Part shown: piece by piece, positions 9,514 to 17,629 of the stretch | How positions within the stretch are numbered: position 1 is the stretch's first letter | How the letters are laid out: every line of letters starts with the position of its first letter | Assembly (NCBI GenBank): GCA_965215385.1 | Contig: OZ244059.1 | Location: forward strand, 3,100,001 to 3,164,000 | From: JAPORY01 sp965215385 | GTDB taxonomy: Bacteria; Pseudomonadota; Alphaproteobacteria; Rhodobacterales; Rhodobacteraceae | Direction of reading: 5' to 3' | Length of the DNA stretch: 64,000 nt | Notes under the pieces: generated by a model | Told to the model about the DNA's origin: nothing | The model's input: the letters and a program-made list of their open reading frames with translations, nothing else | Databases searched by the model: none | Made by a program: the position numbers and the translations under genes

Positions 9514-9866
9514 TGCAAAAAATTGAAGAACAGGTATCTGGTTGCTCTGGAGGGATTGATGGAGACTTTATGTCTATTGAACAGGTACTGCCGGAGTCGT
9601 CGGAAGAATTTTGGCCACAGTTTAATGAGCAAGAATGCCGAACATTTGTTCATCGACCAGGGAATATGACGTTGCTTGAAGCAGCTTTGAATACGAAGGC
9701 TTCGAATAAGGAATGCAAATATAAACAGCAGGTATACAAGGATAGCAGATCGGAAATCACTACTGATAGCAGTCTTATGGAGGGTTGGTCGATCGAAGAT
9801 ATCCGTAAACGACAGCAAATGTTTGCTAAAGTAGCAAAGACAATTTGGCCGATAGATCAACTCTGA
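9514..9866 (+). pseudogene. DUF1524 (GmrD/HNH) C-terminal fragment of the split GmrSD-type gene
   Basis: About 117 codons of the C-terminal DUF1524 nuclease module, joined directly to the right end of IS30 copy 1. Recognisable are SIEQVLPESSEEFWPQF, then RPGNMTLLEAALNTKASN, KQQVYKDSR and the terminal AKTIWPIDQL. In the family the first block normally reads IEHxLP, with His as the HNH catalytic residue; here it is Gln (CAG). Together with the fragment at 7567-7829 this is one gene broken by transposition. A downstream Met (9557) could start translation, but the product would be a nuclease fragment without its catalytic His. Confidence 0.8.
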
Positions 9867-9981
9867 GAGCATTTTCCGCTCGCCGAGGTTGCTGATAGTA
9901 ACAGAATTTGCGCTCAAATCGATCTGTCGACATTGCGGTTGTCATATAGTATTCTAGCACAATCGTCCGTTTGGCAAAATC

Positions 9982-10440
9982 TCAAGAACGTAAGCGAGTC
10001 CCTTCTCCAGCAGGACTGTAAAATGGTGGCCAATCGTGGATGATTTGTATTTCCAGCAGCGACAGCACCCGTGAGCCCAAATTGGGGTTAGAGCATAACA
10101 ACAAAAACCGTGTATTGTTGAGAAGGCACGGCAGGCGACTGAATTTGTAGCACCGGTCCCAGCCGATCCACTGGTCACGCGCCCGACACTTGAGCGTCGC
10201 CGCCGAAAAGGACGCGAGCACAACCCACTCGGCCGCAAGGCTCGCCACATACTAGCGCGGTTCACCAATTTTTGGTGTAACGCCGAGATAATGATGCGCT
10301 TCCAACAGGTACCGAAAACGCGGTTCGTGCGCTTTCGGAACCACCTTGATGCCAAGATTCGACAAATCCGACAGGCTTTCGCCCTAAATTCCTTACGAAT
10401 CAAGGTAACACGGCGCAAAGGGGATATCCTCCCCACGCAG
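9982..10440 (-). pseudogene. Decayed DUF4338 (DruA-like) gene fragment
   Basis: Reading the minus strand from about 10440 gives a recognisable DUF4338 sequence: LRGEDIPFAPCYLDS, then RFRYLLEAHHYLGVTPKIGE, SFSAATLKCRARDQWIGW, LNNTRFLLL and GSRVLSL. Stops interrupt it near 10391-10395 and 10382-10386 and a TAG falls at about 10252; the end of the family domain (normally followed by PVLLETF) is lost. DUF4338 proteins include DruA of the Druantia anti-phage system and copies associated with transposons. No other Druantia gene is present here, so the origin of this scrap cannot be decided. Confidence 0.7.
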
Positions 10441-10741
10441 CAAAAAAACCAAAATTAACTCTGGGTTGAACTAACCCATTGAACTATAGAGATAAAATAG
10501 TTCATGAATCTTTAGAAAAATCCGAAAACAATTTAACCCTGCCGAAACACCATAAAATTGGTCAGATTGTCAGTCGCCGCTGGAGAAGGTTGTCGTTAAG
10601 ATTGAATTTGGCTAAAGTTATTCCGACGAAAGGTTAAACAGCACTCGACCCAAGTGAGGAAATACGCCGACACTTTAGGATGAGATGTGAAGATCGAGTC
10701 CAAAAAATTGTGCTGCTAGTTGTAGAGGTAAAATAGAAAGG
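10441..10741. other. A+T-rich gap before the glycosyltransferase group
   Basis: No gene, RNA or repeat could be recognised. The segment probably contains the promoter for the glycosyltransferase genes that start at 10742; several A+T-rich hexamers are present, but no pair stands out. Confidence 0.4.
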
Positions 10742-11638
10742 ATGACACCCGCAAAATTCAGTTGTTCGTCGCATGAACAGCAAAACGTGGTATCCTTATC
10801 TACGATTCCTCCGCGCTTTTCAGGAGTTGGAAAGACTCTGATTAGTCTGTTGAACCAAAAAATCGTGCCGGACCGGATCGAACTATTCATTCCCAAAGCG
10901 TATCGGCGTTTCCCGCAGCACGCATTTTGCTTACCAGATGTGCCCGAAGGGGTCACCTTAGAAGTCGTGGATACTGACTTTGGACCTGCGACCAAGGTGT
11001 TACCTGCAGCGCGGAAATATCGAGATTCAAACACCAGAATTGCTTACTGTGACGATGATCGACTCTATTCGGCCAACTGGCTAGCGCAACTCATAGAACT
11101 TAGCATCGATCATTCAAGCGACTGTGTCGCCTTTCGTGGACGGGATATAGATGATCAAACTGTTACAGGTCGGATAATTTCAAGGAATAGCACTGCTCAA
11201 CCACCAAGAGTAAAGCACCGGTCTGGTGGAATTACCAACCTACCCCAAAATATTCCCTATTGGATTATACGACAAGCAATGCGTTGGAGACACTCTGCAA
11301 AAGGTAGAGATAATAGATCGGTAATCTGGGGATTGGAATCCGGATATGCTGACATCGCAGAGGGGGCTGGCGGTGTGATGATTCACCCTAAGATGTTTGA
11401 TGACGCGGCATTTGATATCCCAGAAATGATCTGGAGCGTAGACGACGTTTGGTTATCAGGTTGCCTCGCACGAAAGGGTATTAAGATATGGATTGGCATA
11501 CCACTACTTCAGCGAATGAAATTTCCGATAACTCAGCATTCGGAGGGTTTAGAAAACAGCAAAATCAATGGAATGCGGCGTCTTGAGGCGAACCGAGTTG
11601 GAATTGAGTATTTTCAGAAGAACTACCGTGTGTGGTAA
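10742..11638 (+). CDS. GT-A-fold glycosyltransferase-like protein
   Basis: A 298-residue protein that begins its recognisable part with VVSLSTIPPRF, a typical first beta strand of small glycosyltransferases, and carries the metal/nucleotide-sugar motif in IAYCDDDRLYSANWL (about residues 100-114, DDD). The C-terminal half includes an acidic WSVDDVWLSG segment (about 230) that could supply a catalytic or acceptor-binding acid. It probably adds sugar to a cell-surface glycan in the cytoplasm. The ATG at 10742 follows AAAGG closely; no better start exists. It is followed by two more genes of similar theme in the same direction. Donor and acceptor are unknown. Confidence 0.75.
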   Translation: MTPAKFSCSSHEQQNVVSLSTIPPRFSGVGKTLISLLNQKIVPDRIELFIPKAYRRFPQHAFCLPDVPEGVTLEVVDTDFGPATKVLPAARKYRDSNTRIAYCDDDRLYSANWLAQLIELSIDHSSDCVAFRGRDIDDQTVTGRIISRNSTAQPPRVKHRSGGITNLPQNIPYWIIRQAMRWRHSAKGRDNRSVIWGLESGYADIAEGAGGVMIHPKMFDDAAFDIPEMIWSVDDVWLSGCLARKGIKIWIGIPLLQRMKFPITQHSEGLENSKINGMRRLEANRVGIEYFQKNYRVW

Positions 11639-11780
11639 CCGTTGAGATTACTTCGTTTCAAATTATTGCCACCATTTGAAATTGCTACGCTCATTTGTCT
11701 CAAGCAAAGTAAACGTGAAATCACGAAAACAAGAGATTTGCTTGTCTACGACTGCAACGTCTATGGAGAATTAAACTAAA

Positions 11781-12701
11781 ATGGATCATATTAAGGAGTT
11801 TGTGCAAAGGCCAAGAGGCAGTCGTGGCAGTTGCTGTTGGAGAAGATTAGAAGAAAAAACGTCACTGCTGCAATCGGGAAGGGTCGTAGCTCATATCAGG
11901 CATTTGAATGAGCCCGATGAAATCGCAGACTTGTCGTTAGCTGCTGAGATCGAACTGCTGGAAGGCGTCCGAAACTCGCCACCTCTATTTGTATCATGTT
12001 ATACTTTAGATACCCCATACGAGAACCTCGCTAAAGAATTAACGGCGTCATTAAATCAATTCAACTTACCGCATCGCATTGAGCCTGTGGTCTCAACCGG
12101 TAGTTGGGTAGCAAACACCAACCTGAAAGCTGCGACGATTAAACGCGCCTGGCTTGATAGTGAACAGCCGGTCTGTTGGATTGATGCCGATGCAGAAGTT
12201 TTGCGCCTTCCGCACTTCATATTTGATAACCCATTCGACATTGCGATTGTTCGACGGGATGGATGGCACGACTTGTCTGGCTTTGTGTACCTCGCTAAGA
12301 CGCAAGCAGCGAAGATGTTAATTGAGGAATGGGCAAACTTATGTGCCCGAAATACAAATATAGCTGATCAAGTACTTTGGACGCTCGCCTGGTATAACAC
12401 GGTCCAAGAAACTCCAATGTCTACCCTCTGGCTGAACGAGGGAATTTTCCGATTTCCTAGGCCACGGCTAAGAGATTGGAGGGATCAAATTTTTTATTAT
12501 CCCTACAAAAGAAAAATAAGGCCGTTCATTGATCAGAAACAAGCCTCCAGAAAACTGAAGTCGGCGATCAGCTCTAAGAATAATAGCTTAGAGTTTGGTT
12601 CGCCCGACATTAGTGATTCATTTCGGAATGCTCTCCAAAACTATAACTTCGACTTTCGTGCCACTGCATCGACCATACTTTCAAACGGATCTTTACGTTA
12701 G
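11781..12701 (+). CDS. Nucleotide-diphospho-sugar transferase-like glycosyltransferase
   Basis: A 306-residue protein. The core starts at about residue 62 with PPLFVSCYTLDTPYENLA and continues to the metal-binding CWIDADAEVLRLP (about 135-147), the DxD-type motif of GT-A enzymes in which a host protein or polymer is decorated (GT77-like/nucleotid_trans group). Downstream LNEGIFRFPRPRL resembles the acceptor side of such folds. The N-terminal 55 residues are basic and unrecognised. The next gene begins one base after this stop, so the two are probably co-transcribed and perhaps translationally coupled. Function is assigned by fold only. Confidence 0.72.
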   Translation: MDHIKEFVQRPRGSRGSCCWRRLEEKTSLLQSGRVVAHIRHLNEPDEIADLSLAAEIELLEGVRNSPPLFVSCYTLDTPYENLAKELTASLNQFNLPHRIEPVVSTGSWVANTNLKAATIKRAWLDSEQPVCWIDADAEVLRLPHFIFDNPFDIAIVRRDGWHDLSGFVYLAKTQAAKMLIEEWANLCARNTNIADQVLWTLAWYNTVQETPMSTLWLNEGIFRFPRPRLRDWRDQIFYYPYKRKIRPFIDQKQASRKLKSAISSKNNSLEFGSPDISDSFRNALQNYNFDFRATASTILSNGSLR

Positions 12702-12702
12702 A

Positions 12703-13449
12703 ATGGCCCCTCGTCGGAAATCTCGCATTGAACGGCTCTTTTCTCTCAATCAACATTTCAGAAGGAGAGGCGCAAAGAAGCACCTGTCGGGCAGCATTGA
12801 TCTGAATTTCATGAAGACGTCAGTTATTGATCTAGGACGGCCAGAACTCACACGCGGGAGCAGTAAGAAACTAGATGAACATTTGGACAACCTGCGCAGA
12901 GAGTTCTCAGGTCAACCCGAACTTCTCTGGCATCACGCAAAACTAATCGTTCTCGTGCGGCGCGAGTATCGAACAAAGCAAACCTACAACCAGTTTCGAT
13001 CTCTCTGGGACCTAGAAGGTGCTTTCTTGGCTCAGAGTTTGAACCTTCGCTGGCTTATCGCCGCTGCCGATACCTTCGCAGATCACGAGCAAGATTCAAG
13101 TGAAAGAGCGGTTGCCATGATGGCTAGCTTGCTGGGTAACGCCATAAAGATGCAGGAGAGTGAACGCTACATTTGCGGATTGGGGCATCTAGTTCCGGAT
13201 GCAGAGCGAATTACGCAATTACAGGACAAGCTAATTCCTCTCTTCAGCGGAACATCCTGCTTTACCGTTGGGACGGATGACACGCTTCGTAACTTGCGCT
13301 GGCGCTTGCAACCGTTTTTCGAAGTTGAGACCACCGGACCGATTTTGCAGCGGGTTTGGAACCTAAGCCAAATAGAGGACACGGTATTTGCTAGGATGCG
13401 AAAGCTACATCGGCGCAAGCGTACGAGTTGGTGGGATGATGTACTCTAA
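12703..13449 (+). CDS. Conserved-looking protein of unknown function in the glycosyltransferase cluster
   Basis: A 248-residue, mainly alpha-helical soluble protein with no membrane segment and no motif I can name. The start is ATG 12703, one base after the preceding stop; the open frame extends back to 12595 inside the upstream gene, but that part is only overlap. The region from about residue 45 (SSKKLDEHLDNLRREFSG) to 130 is rich in Leu, Arg and Trp. The 3' end overlaps the convergent glycosyltransferase gene by four bases. Its place between glycosyltransferases suggests a role in the same surface-glycan pathway, which is inference from position only. Confidence 0.62.
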   Translation: MAPRRKSRIERLFSLNQHFRRRGAKKHLSGSIDLNFMKTSVIDLGRPELTRGSSKKLDEHLDNLRREFSGQPELLWHHAKLIVLVRREYRTKQTYNQFRSLWDLEGAFLAQSLNLRWLIAAADTFADHEQDSSERAVAMMASLLGNAIKMQESERYICGLGHLVPDAERITQLQDKLIPLFSGTSCFTVGTDDTLRNLRWRLQPFFEVETTGPILQRVWNLSQIEDTVFARMRKLHRRKRTSWWDDVL

Positions 13450-14249
13450 TCATTTACTGTTACTGAATCGTTGGAGCAAAAGCTGACTTCTCGTCTAATT
13501 GCGCCATAATGACGCAATCTCTTTAATCCCATGGTGACTTGCGAACAGATTCTACGCCGTCGATGTGAAAAAGTCTTGTTCAGTCCCTCTGACGACCCAA
13601 TAGTCGCGATTGCAGAACGAGTTTGAATTGGCGGATTCACGCCGTATCGGACGGCTTGATCTATCTGAATTGCCGCAGCAGGATCGACTTGAAAACTGAG
13701 GAGTTGGTTACAGCGACAGATTACTGCATCCGCGAGACCAGCGGAGAGCAGTGAATTGGCAAGTAATTTTCTTGCCCCACTCGGCGAAAGCACGTAGGCA
13801 GCGGCCCCACTCCTATCTTGGTACAATTCAAATATTTTGTGGACTTTGGGCGGTGTTTTGACTTGGTCAATGGGAAATCTTGCGAGTAGTTTCTTTCTGC
13901 TACGTGTTTCGAGCGAAAGATGATCAATGAAATCCCAATTTGAGATGCCATCAAGAATCTCTGGAACATACTTTGTTAGAAGAGCGTCATCTTCAAGCAC
14001 CAACACCTGATCCAGCTGCTCGGCTATTATTTCCCAAGCCGACCTATGGCTAAGTAAACAGGCTCGCTCCGCCAGCCTTAGCGGTCTCTCCCAACTCTCC
14101 CAATAAGCTTCATTCATCGCGCTCTTCGTTTCCTCTGGTTTAGTTGCTTCCAACCGAACAAAACTCAGAGAGAGTTTGTCTAGTTGATCTGCCATCAACT
14201 CCATTCGGTCGGCCCGGTTGGCTAAATTTATCACAATACACGAAGTCAT
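13446..14249 (-). CDS. Glycosyltransferase family 25 protein (LPS biosynthesis type)
   Basis: A 267-residue GT25-type enzyme. Visible family marks are the opening strand CIVINLANRADRM, the ERACLLSHRSAWE block (about residues 62-74), VLVLEDDALL (about 83-92) with the metal-binding acidic pair, and GAAAYVLSPSGARKLL (about 148-163). Members transfer galactose or similar sugars onto lipooligosaccharide or other surface glycans. The gene runs opposite to the three preceding genes and ends four bases inside the last of them. The ATG start is reasonable, but no strong Shine-Dalgarno is seen. The specific acceptor is unknown. Confidence 0.85.
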   Translation of the reverse strand: MTSCIVINLANRADRMELMADQLDKLSLSFVRLEATKPEETKSAMNEAYWESWERPLRLAERACLLSHRSAWEIIAEQLDQVLVLEDDALLTKYVPEILDGISNWDFIDHLSLETRSRKKLLARFPIDQVKTPPKVHKIFELYQDRSGAAAYVLSPSGARKLLANSLLSAGLADAVICRCNQLLSFQVDPAAAIQIDQAVRYGVNPPIQTRSAIATIGSSEGLNKTFSHRRRRICSQVTMGLKRLRHYGAIRREVSFCSNDSVTVND

Positions 14250-14812
14250 ATAGGAAGTTCGACAAGGTCACTCCGTAATTCACGAAGCGTTAACGGTTCG
14301 GTCCAAAGCACCAATCCATTCAGACTCAGACCAGTGGCTTTGGGGAAGTTTGTGGTTAGGTTTAAGGCCGATCTCACGATTCGATTCAACCCGAGTAAAG
14401 CAGGAGAGGTCGCCATTAGAGAAGCTACCTGAATCTCTAAGGCACAGTAAACTGGGTAATGTTTATCTAGTCAATTGATGATCTCTTAATGTCAGTCGCA
14501 GAAAGTGTGTGCATTATCGGCGCAAGCTGATCACTTATTTGCATAATCCCTAGCAACCCGATTTTGGCGAAATCCAAGAGCCAGAGCCCAGTCATTTTTT
14601 TGCAAACTAAGTTTCTAACTCCCCACACAACTACCATTTCCAGTCAAGGCTGCCATCTTTTCGTGTACTCAGGGCGTGCTGTTTTTGTCATTTGAGAATA
14701 ATACCCGAAGTTCTGACAGCGTAATTCGCCGCCTCTTCTTGTGTAGCATATCTCACAGGGCCATCAGAAAAAAGGTGCAACGAATCATCCACACATGAAC
14801 ACGTCCGTATAC
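14250..14812. other. Intergenic stretch before the IS1595-type unit
   Basis: About 560 bases without a convincing open frame or recognisable RNA. It must contain the promoter of the minus-strand glycosyltransferase gene near 14250-14330. The last bases lead into the 8-bp target duplication of the adjoining mobile unit. Confidence 0.4.
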
Positions 14813-14820
14813 TAAATTTA

Positions 14821-14850
14821 GAGGATTATACGCTTAACTTGCCAAAATCC
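14821..14850 (+). repeat. Left terminal inverted repeat of the IS1595-type unit
   Basis: Begins GAGGATTATACGCTTAACTT and continues GCCAAAATC. It matches the complement of 17592-17621 with a single internal mismatch. The 8 bases before it (TAAATTTA) are repeated after the right end. Confidence 0.85.
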
Positions 14851-14876
14851 CATTTCCGTCAAGCCAGCTTGAGTTA

Positions 14877-15026
14877 TCAGTTGTACCGCCGCAACGACGG
14901 ATCGACGGGCTTCACGTGCGAGAAGAAAGCCCGCGCCGCCTGTTGCGGCGTGGCGACCAGCTTGATGATGCGGGTTTCCGGGCGTCCCCGCTTCTTGTAC
15001 TCTGTCGGCGGTTTCTTCTTGGTCAC
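14877..15026 (-). CDS. 49-residue basic protein in the restriction-modification operon
   Basis: A small frame reading from GTG 15026, two bases after the stop of the restriction endonuclease gene and preceded by a strong GGAGGG inside the end of that gene. The product begins VTKKKPPTEYKKRGRPETR, then IIKLVATPQQAARAFF, and ends VDPSLRRYN. The KKRGRP segment resembles an AT-hook-like DNA-contact motif, and the rest could form one helix. Similar short proteins occur widely next to mobile genes, but I know of no function. Translational coupling to the endonuclease suggests a role with it, such as a regulator or accessory factor; this is inference. Confidence 0.75.
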   Translation of the reverse strand: MTKKKPPTEYKKRGRPETRIIKLVATPQQAARAFFSHVKPVDPSLRRYN

Positions 15027-15028
15027 GG

Positions 15029-16009
15029 CTAACCCTCCCTGAGATGTGCGGATGGTGGGTTGGCTGGCCGAGCCGCATCAATCAACTCAAACCATCGAGT
15101 CAGGCGGCTCTCGGGCAAGCAGCTTTCGCCCCAGTATTCGACAAACAGCGCATCATCCAATTCAGCGGCCGCCTTGTGGATCGCTTCAATGTTGTTCTTG
15201 ACTGACCGCAGGATGTAATCGCCGCCGCGTTCAGGACCGGCCACGCTGCCAGCACTGAACATGTCTCGCACATTGGATGCTAGGACGCCGTGCTGTGTCA
15301 GCAAATAGACGGCGATGCCGTCATACTTGCTCCGTTTTCTAGACCCTTGGAATATCTCGGGGCACATCAAGGCCGCTTCTGCGCGAAGTGCTGATTGTCT
15401 TGATGTGTCCAAGTTTCGATACAGTCGCACATTGACCGGAATGGTGTGGTCTTGATCGTCTCCAAACCACCATAGCCGCTCGCCTTCCTTCAACCGCTTC
15501 TGCACATCTTCTTTCACGATGACCATCTTGTCCTTCATGTCCAGATCCTTGAACACCTCCAGCTTCAGATCCAGATCCCTAAAGAAGTTGCCGCCGCCGT
15601 CCATGTCGATCATGTAGCGCGGCGAATGAGAAATACGCACTCCTTTGATGCAACTCTCGTATTGACTCCAGCGTGCTTCGGGTATGTCAGATCGGAAATA
15701 GACCAAATAGAGGTGGTTTGCCGTTTCGTCCCTCATTCCTTTAAAGATGCTGTTTCCTGTCCCGTGCCATGTTGAACGAGAAGTGAATTTCACTTCAACG
15801 CCAAAGCCGTTAACCACAATGTCCGGGAATGCGCTGTCGTGGAAGGTCGGCTCCGCGTTTGCGTCGTTTTCGCAAGCGATCTTTAGTTGCGCCAGAACGG
15901 TTTTCTCCAACTCATCGGCATTGGAGTATCCTGGCATTCCGGCACGTGCTTGCTGGTTCATCGTCTGGACTGACTGGTCAAGACGCGCCTCAAACTCTTC
16001 TGGCGTCAG
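15029..16009 (-). CDS. Type II restriction endonuclease
   Basis: A protein of about 326 residues directly after the cytosine methyltransferase. The PD-(D/E)XK nuclease core is seen as FPDIVVNGFGVEVKFTSR (Asp of PD and the Glu-Val-Lys pair), preceded by a conserved Glu-rich helix (ADELEKTVLAQLKIACEND). The start is uncertain: the recognisable sequence begins LTPEEFEARLDQS, whose first codon is CTG overlapping the methyltransferase stop as CTGA, a classic coupling arrangement; an ATG lies further upstream at 16105 within the methyltransferase gene. The enzyme should cut DNA that its partner leaves unmethylated. The recognition sequence cannot be read from the protein. Confidence 0.85.
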   Translation of the reverse strand: MTPEEFEARLDQSVQTMNQQARAGMPGYSNADELEKTVLAQLKIACENDANAEPTFHDSAFPDIVVNGFGVEVKFTSRSTWHGTGNSIFKGMRDETANHLYLVYFRSDIPEARWSQYESCIKGVRISHSPRYMIDMDGGGNFFRDLDLKLEVFKDLDMKDKMVIVKEDVQKRLKEGERLWWFGDDQDHTIPVNVRLYRNLDTSRQSALRAEAALMCPEIFQGSRKRSKYDGIAVYLLTQHGVLASNVRDMFSAGSVAGPERGGDYILRSVKNNIEAIHKAAAELDDALFVEYWGESCLPESRLTRWFELIDAARPANPPSAHLREG

Positions 16010-17064
16010 GCAAAGACCTGATCGTCGATGGCCTTGGCCAAGTGCCAAGCCAAGACTGGCGGGACGGCATTCCCGATCTGCCTTTCCGTTTCGCGCATGG
16101 CACAAGGGAAGTGGAAATCGTCAGGAAAGGACTGGAAACGTGCTTGCTCGCGCAGGGATATGCGACGCGGCAAGGCATAGTGCCACTGCACGTTTCCGTG
16201 GTGCTCTGCTCGCATGGTTGTAGCTGGCGCATCCGCTTTTAGAGTCCTTGACCCTTGCTCCGGCGAACGCTTGGCGCGGCTCCAAATGTGCTTGATGTCC
16301 GAGTCCTCTGGTGCATCTTCCAAGTCGGAAACTGCCGCCTCTGCAGTTATCGGCACATCAACGGAAGGCTCCGGGAACTTGAATGGCCGCTTACCTCTCA
16401 CGCCGATAATGAACAATCGTTCCCGGTTTTGTGGAACGCCGTAGGAAGACGCCAGCAATACCCGTGTCGTCACTGCGTATCCGGGAAGATCAAAGTCCGA
16501 AAGAACTCTATCGCCGAACTCGCATGACAACAGGCCTCGCACTTTTTCGGCGACGAAAACTTTAGCCCCTGTGCGCTTTATGGCTTCAATCATCTTGCGA
16601 TACAGGACAGTTCTTTGACCTTGTGCCGCTTGCCTTTGTCCGTTGATTGAAACGTCTTGGCATGGAAATCCCCCTATCAGAATGTCACAGTACCTCGGCA
16701 GGTACCGCATGGCGGCTTCAATGTCCGCAGCCATTATGTTGTGACCCAGATTTTCTTGATAGGTCCGACAAGCTGCCTCCGACAAGTCGTTGGCGAAGAT
16801 GATGCGGTTGGCCAGATTCGCGTAGGTCTTGCCAAGGAAATTGAACCCTCCGACAAAACCGAGGTCCATGCCGCCGCATCCAGAAAAGAGGCTGGCTACC
16901 GTCCGCCTGTCGGTTTCTGGACAAGCCGTTTCAAACCGCATATTCGGAACCAGTGCGCTCACTGTCTTGGTCTCACGGTCATTCACTCGGGCGACAATCG
17001 CCTTGCCCGCCGTTCCGCGCCCAATTCCGGCTTCCTTGCGTTCCTTCCTCTTGCGGTTCGACAT
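16006..17064 (-). CDS. DNA (cytosine-5) methyltransferase with a transposase-derived N-terminus
   Basis: A 352-residue C5-methyltransferase. Motif I is VASLFSGCGGMDLGF (from about residue 56), motif IV GGFPCQDVS with the catalytic Cys, motif VIII QNRERLFIIGV, and motif X RQIGNAVPPVLA. Motif VI, normally ENV, reads AEKVRG here (AAA codon), an unusual change next to the glutamate that contacts the target cytosine. The first 39 residues (RKRKERKEAGIGRGTAGKA and so on to about 16948) belong to the IS1595 transposase, so the open frame is a fusion; an internal ATG at 16941 (MRFETACP) may be the real start but lacks a clear ribosome site. It forms an operon with the endonuclease and a small protein. 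Confidence 0.87.
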   Translation of the reverse strand: MSNRKRKERKEAGIGRGTAGKAIVARVNDRETKTVSALVPNMRFETACPETDRRTVASLFSGCGGMDLGFVGGFNFLGKTYANLANRIIFANDLSEAACRTYQENLGHNIMAADIEAAMRYLPRYCDILIGGFPCQDVSINGQRQAAQGQRTVLYRKMIEAIKRTGAKVFVAEKVRGLLSCEFGDRVLSDFDLPGYAVTTRVLLASSYGVPQNRERLFIIGVRGKRPFKFPEPSVDVPITAEAAVSDLEDAPEDSDIKHIWSRAKRSPEQGSRTLKADAPATTMRAEHHGNVQWHYALPRRISLREQARFQSFPDDFHFPCAMRETERQIGNAVPPVLAWHLAKAIDDQVFA

Positions 17065-17571
17065 GTTTTCTTGACCTTGCCACCGATTGCCGTCTCATCC
17101 GCTTCTACGGAGCCAGGGAATGGCTTATCTACACCGCCCATGAAACCTTTGCGAATGCGCTGCATCATGAACCAAGCCGTCGCCTGACGAATGCCGATTT
17201 CGCGGCAGAGCTTCAGGCTCGAAGTGCCTTCGACCCCCGTTGTCATCATGTATAAGGCGATTGCCTAATCCTAAAATCCGATCTTGCTGGACTCCATCAC
17301 CGTTCTCTTGCGAACGGAGAAGTAGGCACGGCAATCGTTGCAGCGATAAAGCATAGGCTTCCGGTTCTTGGAAACCGAATACATGACCAAGCCGCAACCA
17401 GGGCAACGGCATTCACCGTTCGGCCATCTTTGCTCCTCAGACCACCGACCGGCGGCGTTATCCAAGAACCTCTTGAGAAGTTGGGAGATGGTGATGCCCT
17501 TGCGGTGCGATCTTCCTAGTGCCTTGCGCACCATGTGATTCGTCTGCCTTATCTAGCAAATTTGGTGCCAT
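16948..17571 (-). pseudogene. IS1595-family transposase, N-terminal half with stops and frameshifts
   Basis: From ATG 17571 the minus strand encodes an IS1595-type transposase beginning: SHRKGITISQLL, then the zinc ribbon with CRCPGCG and YRCNDCRAYFSVRKRT, TAWFMMQRIRKGF, and the first catalytic part SVEADETAIGGK. Two in-frame TAG codons (17271-17273 and 17265-17267) and frameshifts near 17540 and 17070 break it. After the second shift the sequence RKRKERKEAGIGRGTAGKAIVA, also transposase-like, is read in the methyltransferase frame until about 16948. The rest of the DDE core is absent, replaced by the restriction-modification genes. Not functional. Confidence 0.82.
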
Positions 17572-17591
17572 AAAATCGGGGGCGTGTCAAG

Positions 17592-17621
17592 CGATTTTGG
17601 CAACTTAAGCGTATAATCCTC
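17592..17621 (-). repeat. Right terminal inverted repeat of the IS1595-type unit
   Basis: Complementary to 14821-14850 with one mismatch. It is followed immediately by TAAATTTA, the same 8 bases that precede the left repeat. Confidence 0.85.
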
Positions 17622-17629
17622 TAAATTTA

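Larger units (their letters stand above)
14813..17629. mobile_element. IS1595-type unit carrying a type II restriction-modification operon
   Basis: Near-perfect inverted repeats bound this segment: the left end starts GAGGATTATACGCTTAACTT at 14821 and the right end, read inward from 17621, starts GAGGATTATACGCTTAAGTT; about 28 of 29 positions match. The same 8 bases, TAAATTTA, lie outside both ends (14813-14820 and 17622-17629), which fits the 8-bp A+T-rich target duplication of the IS1595 family. Inside are, on the minus strand, the N-terminal half of an IS1595-type transposase with stops, a cytosine methyltransferase, a restriction endonuclease and a 49-residue protein. The transposase C-terminal half is missing, so the unit could move only if a relative acts in trans. 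Confidence 0.85.

Noticed and set aside
16657..17187. 176-codon plus-strand frame over the methyltransferase and transposase.
   Set aside because: It is the shadow of the minus-strand genes, which carry all recognised motifs.
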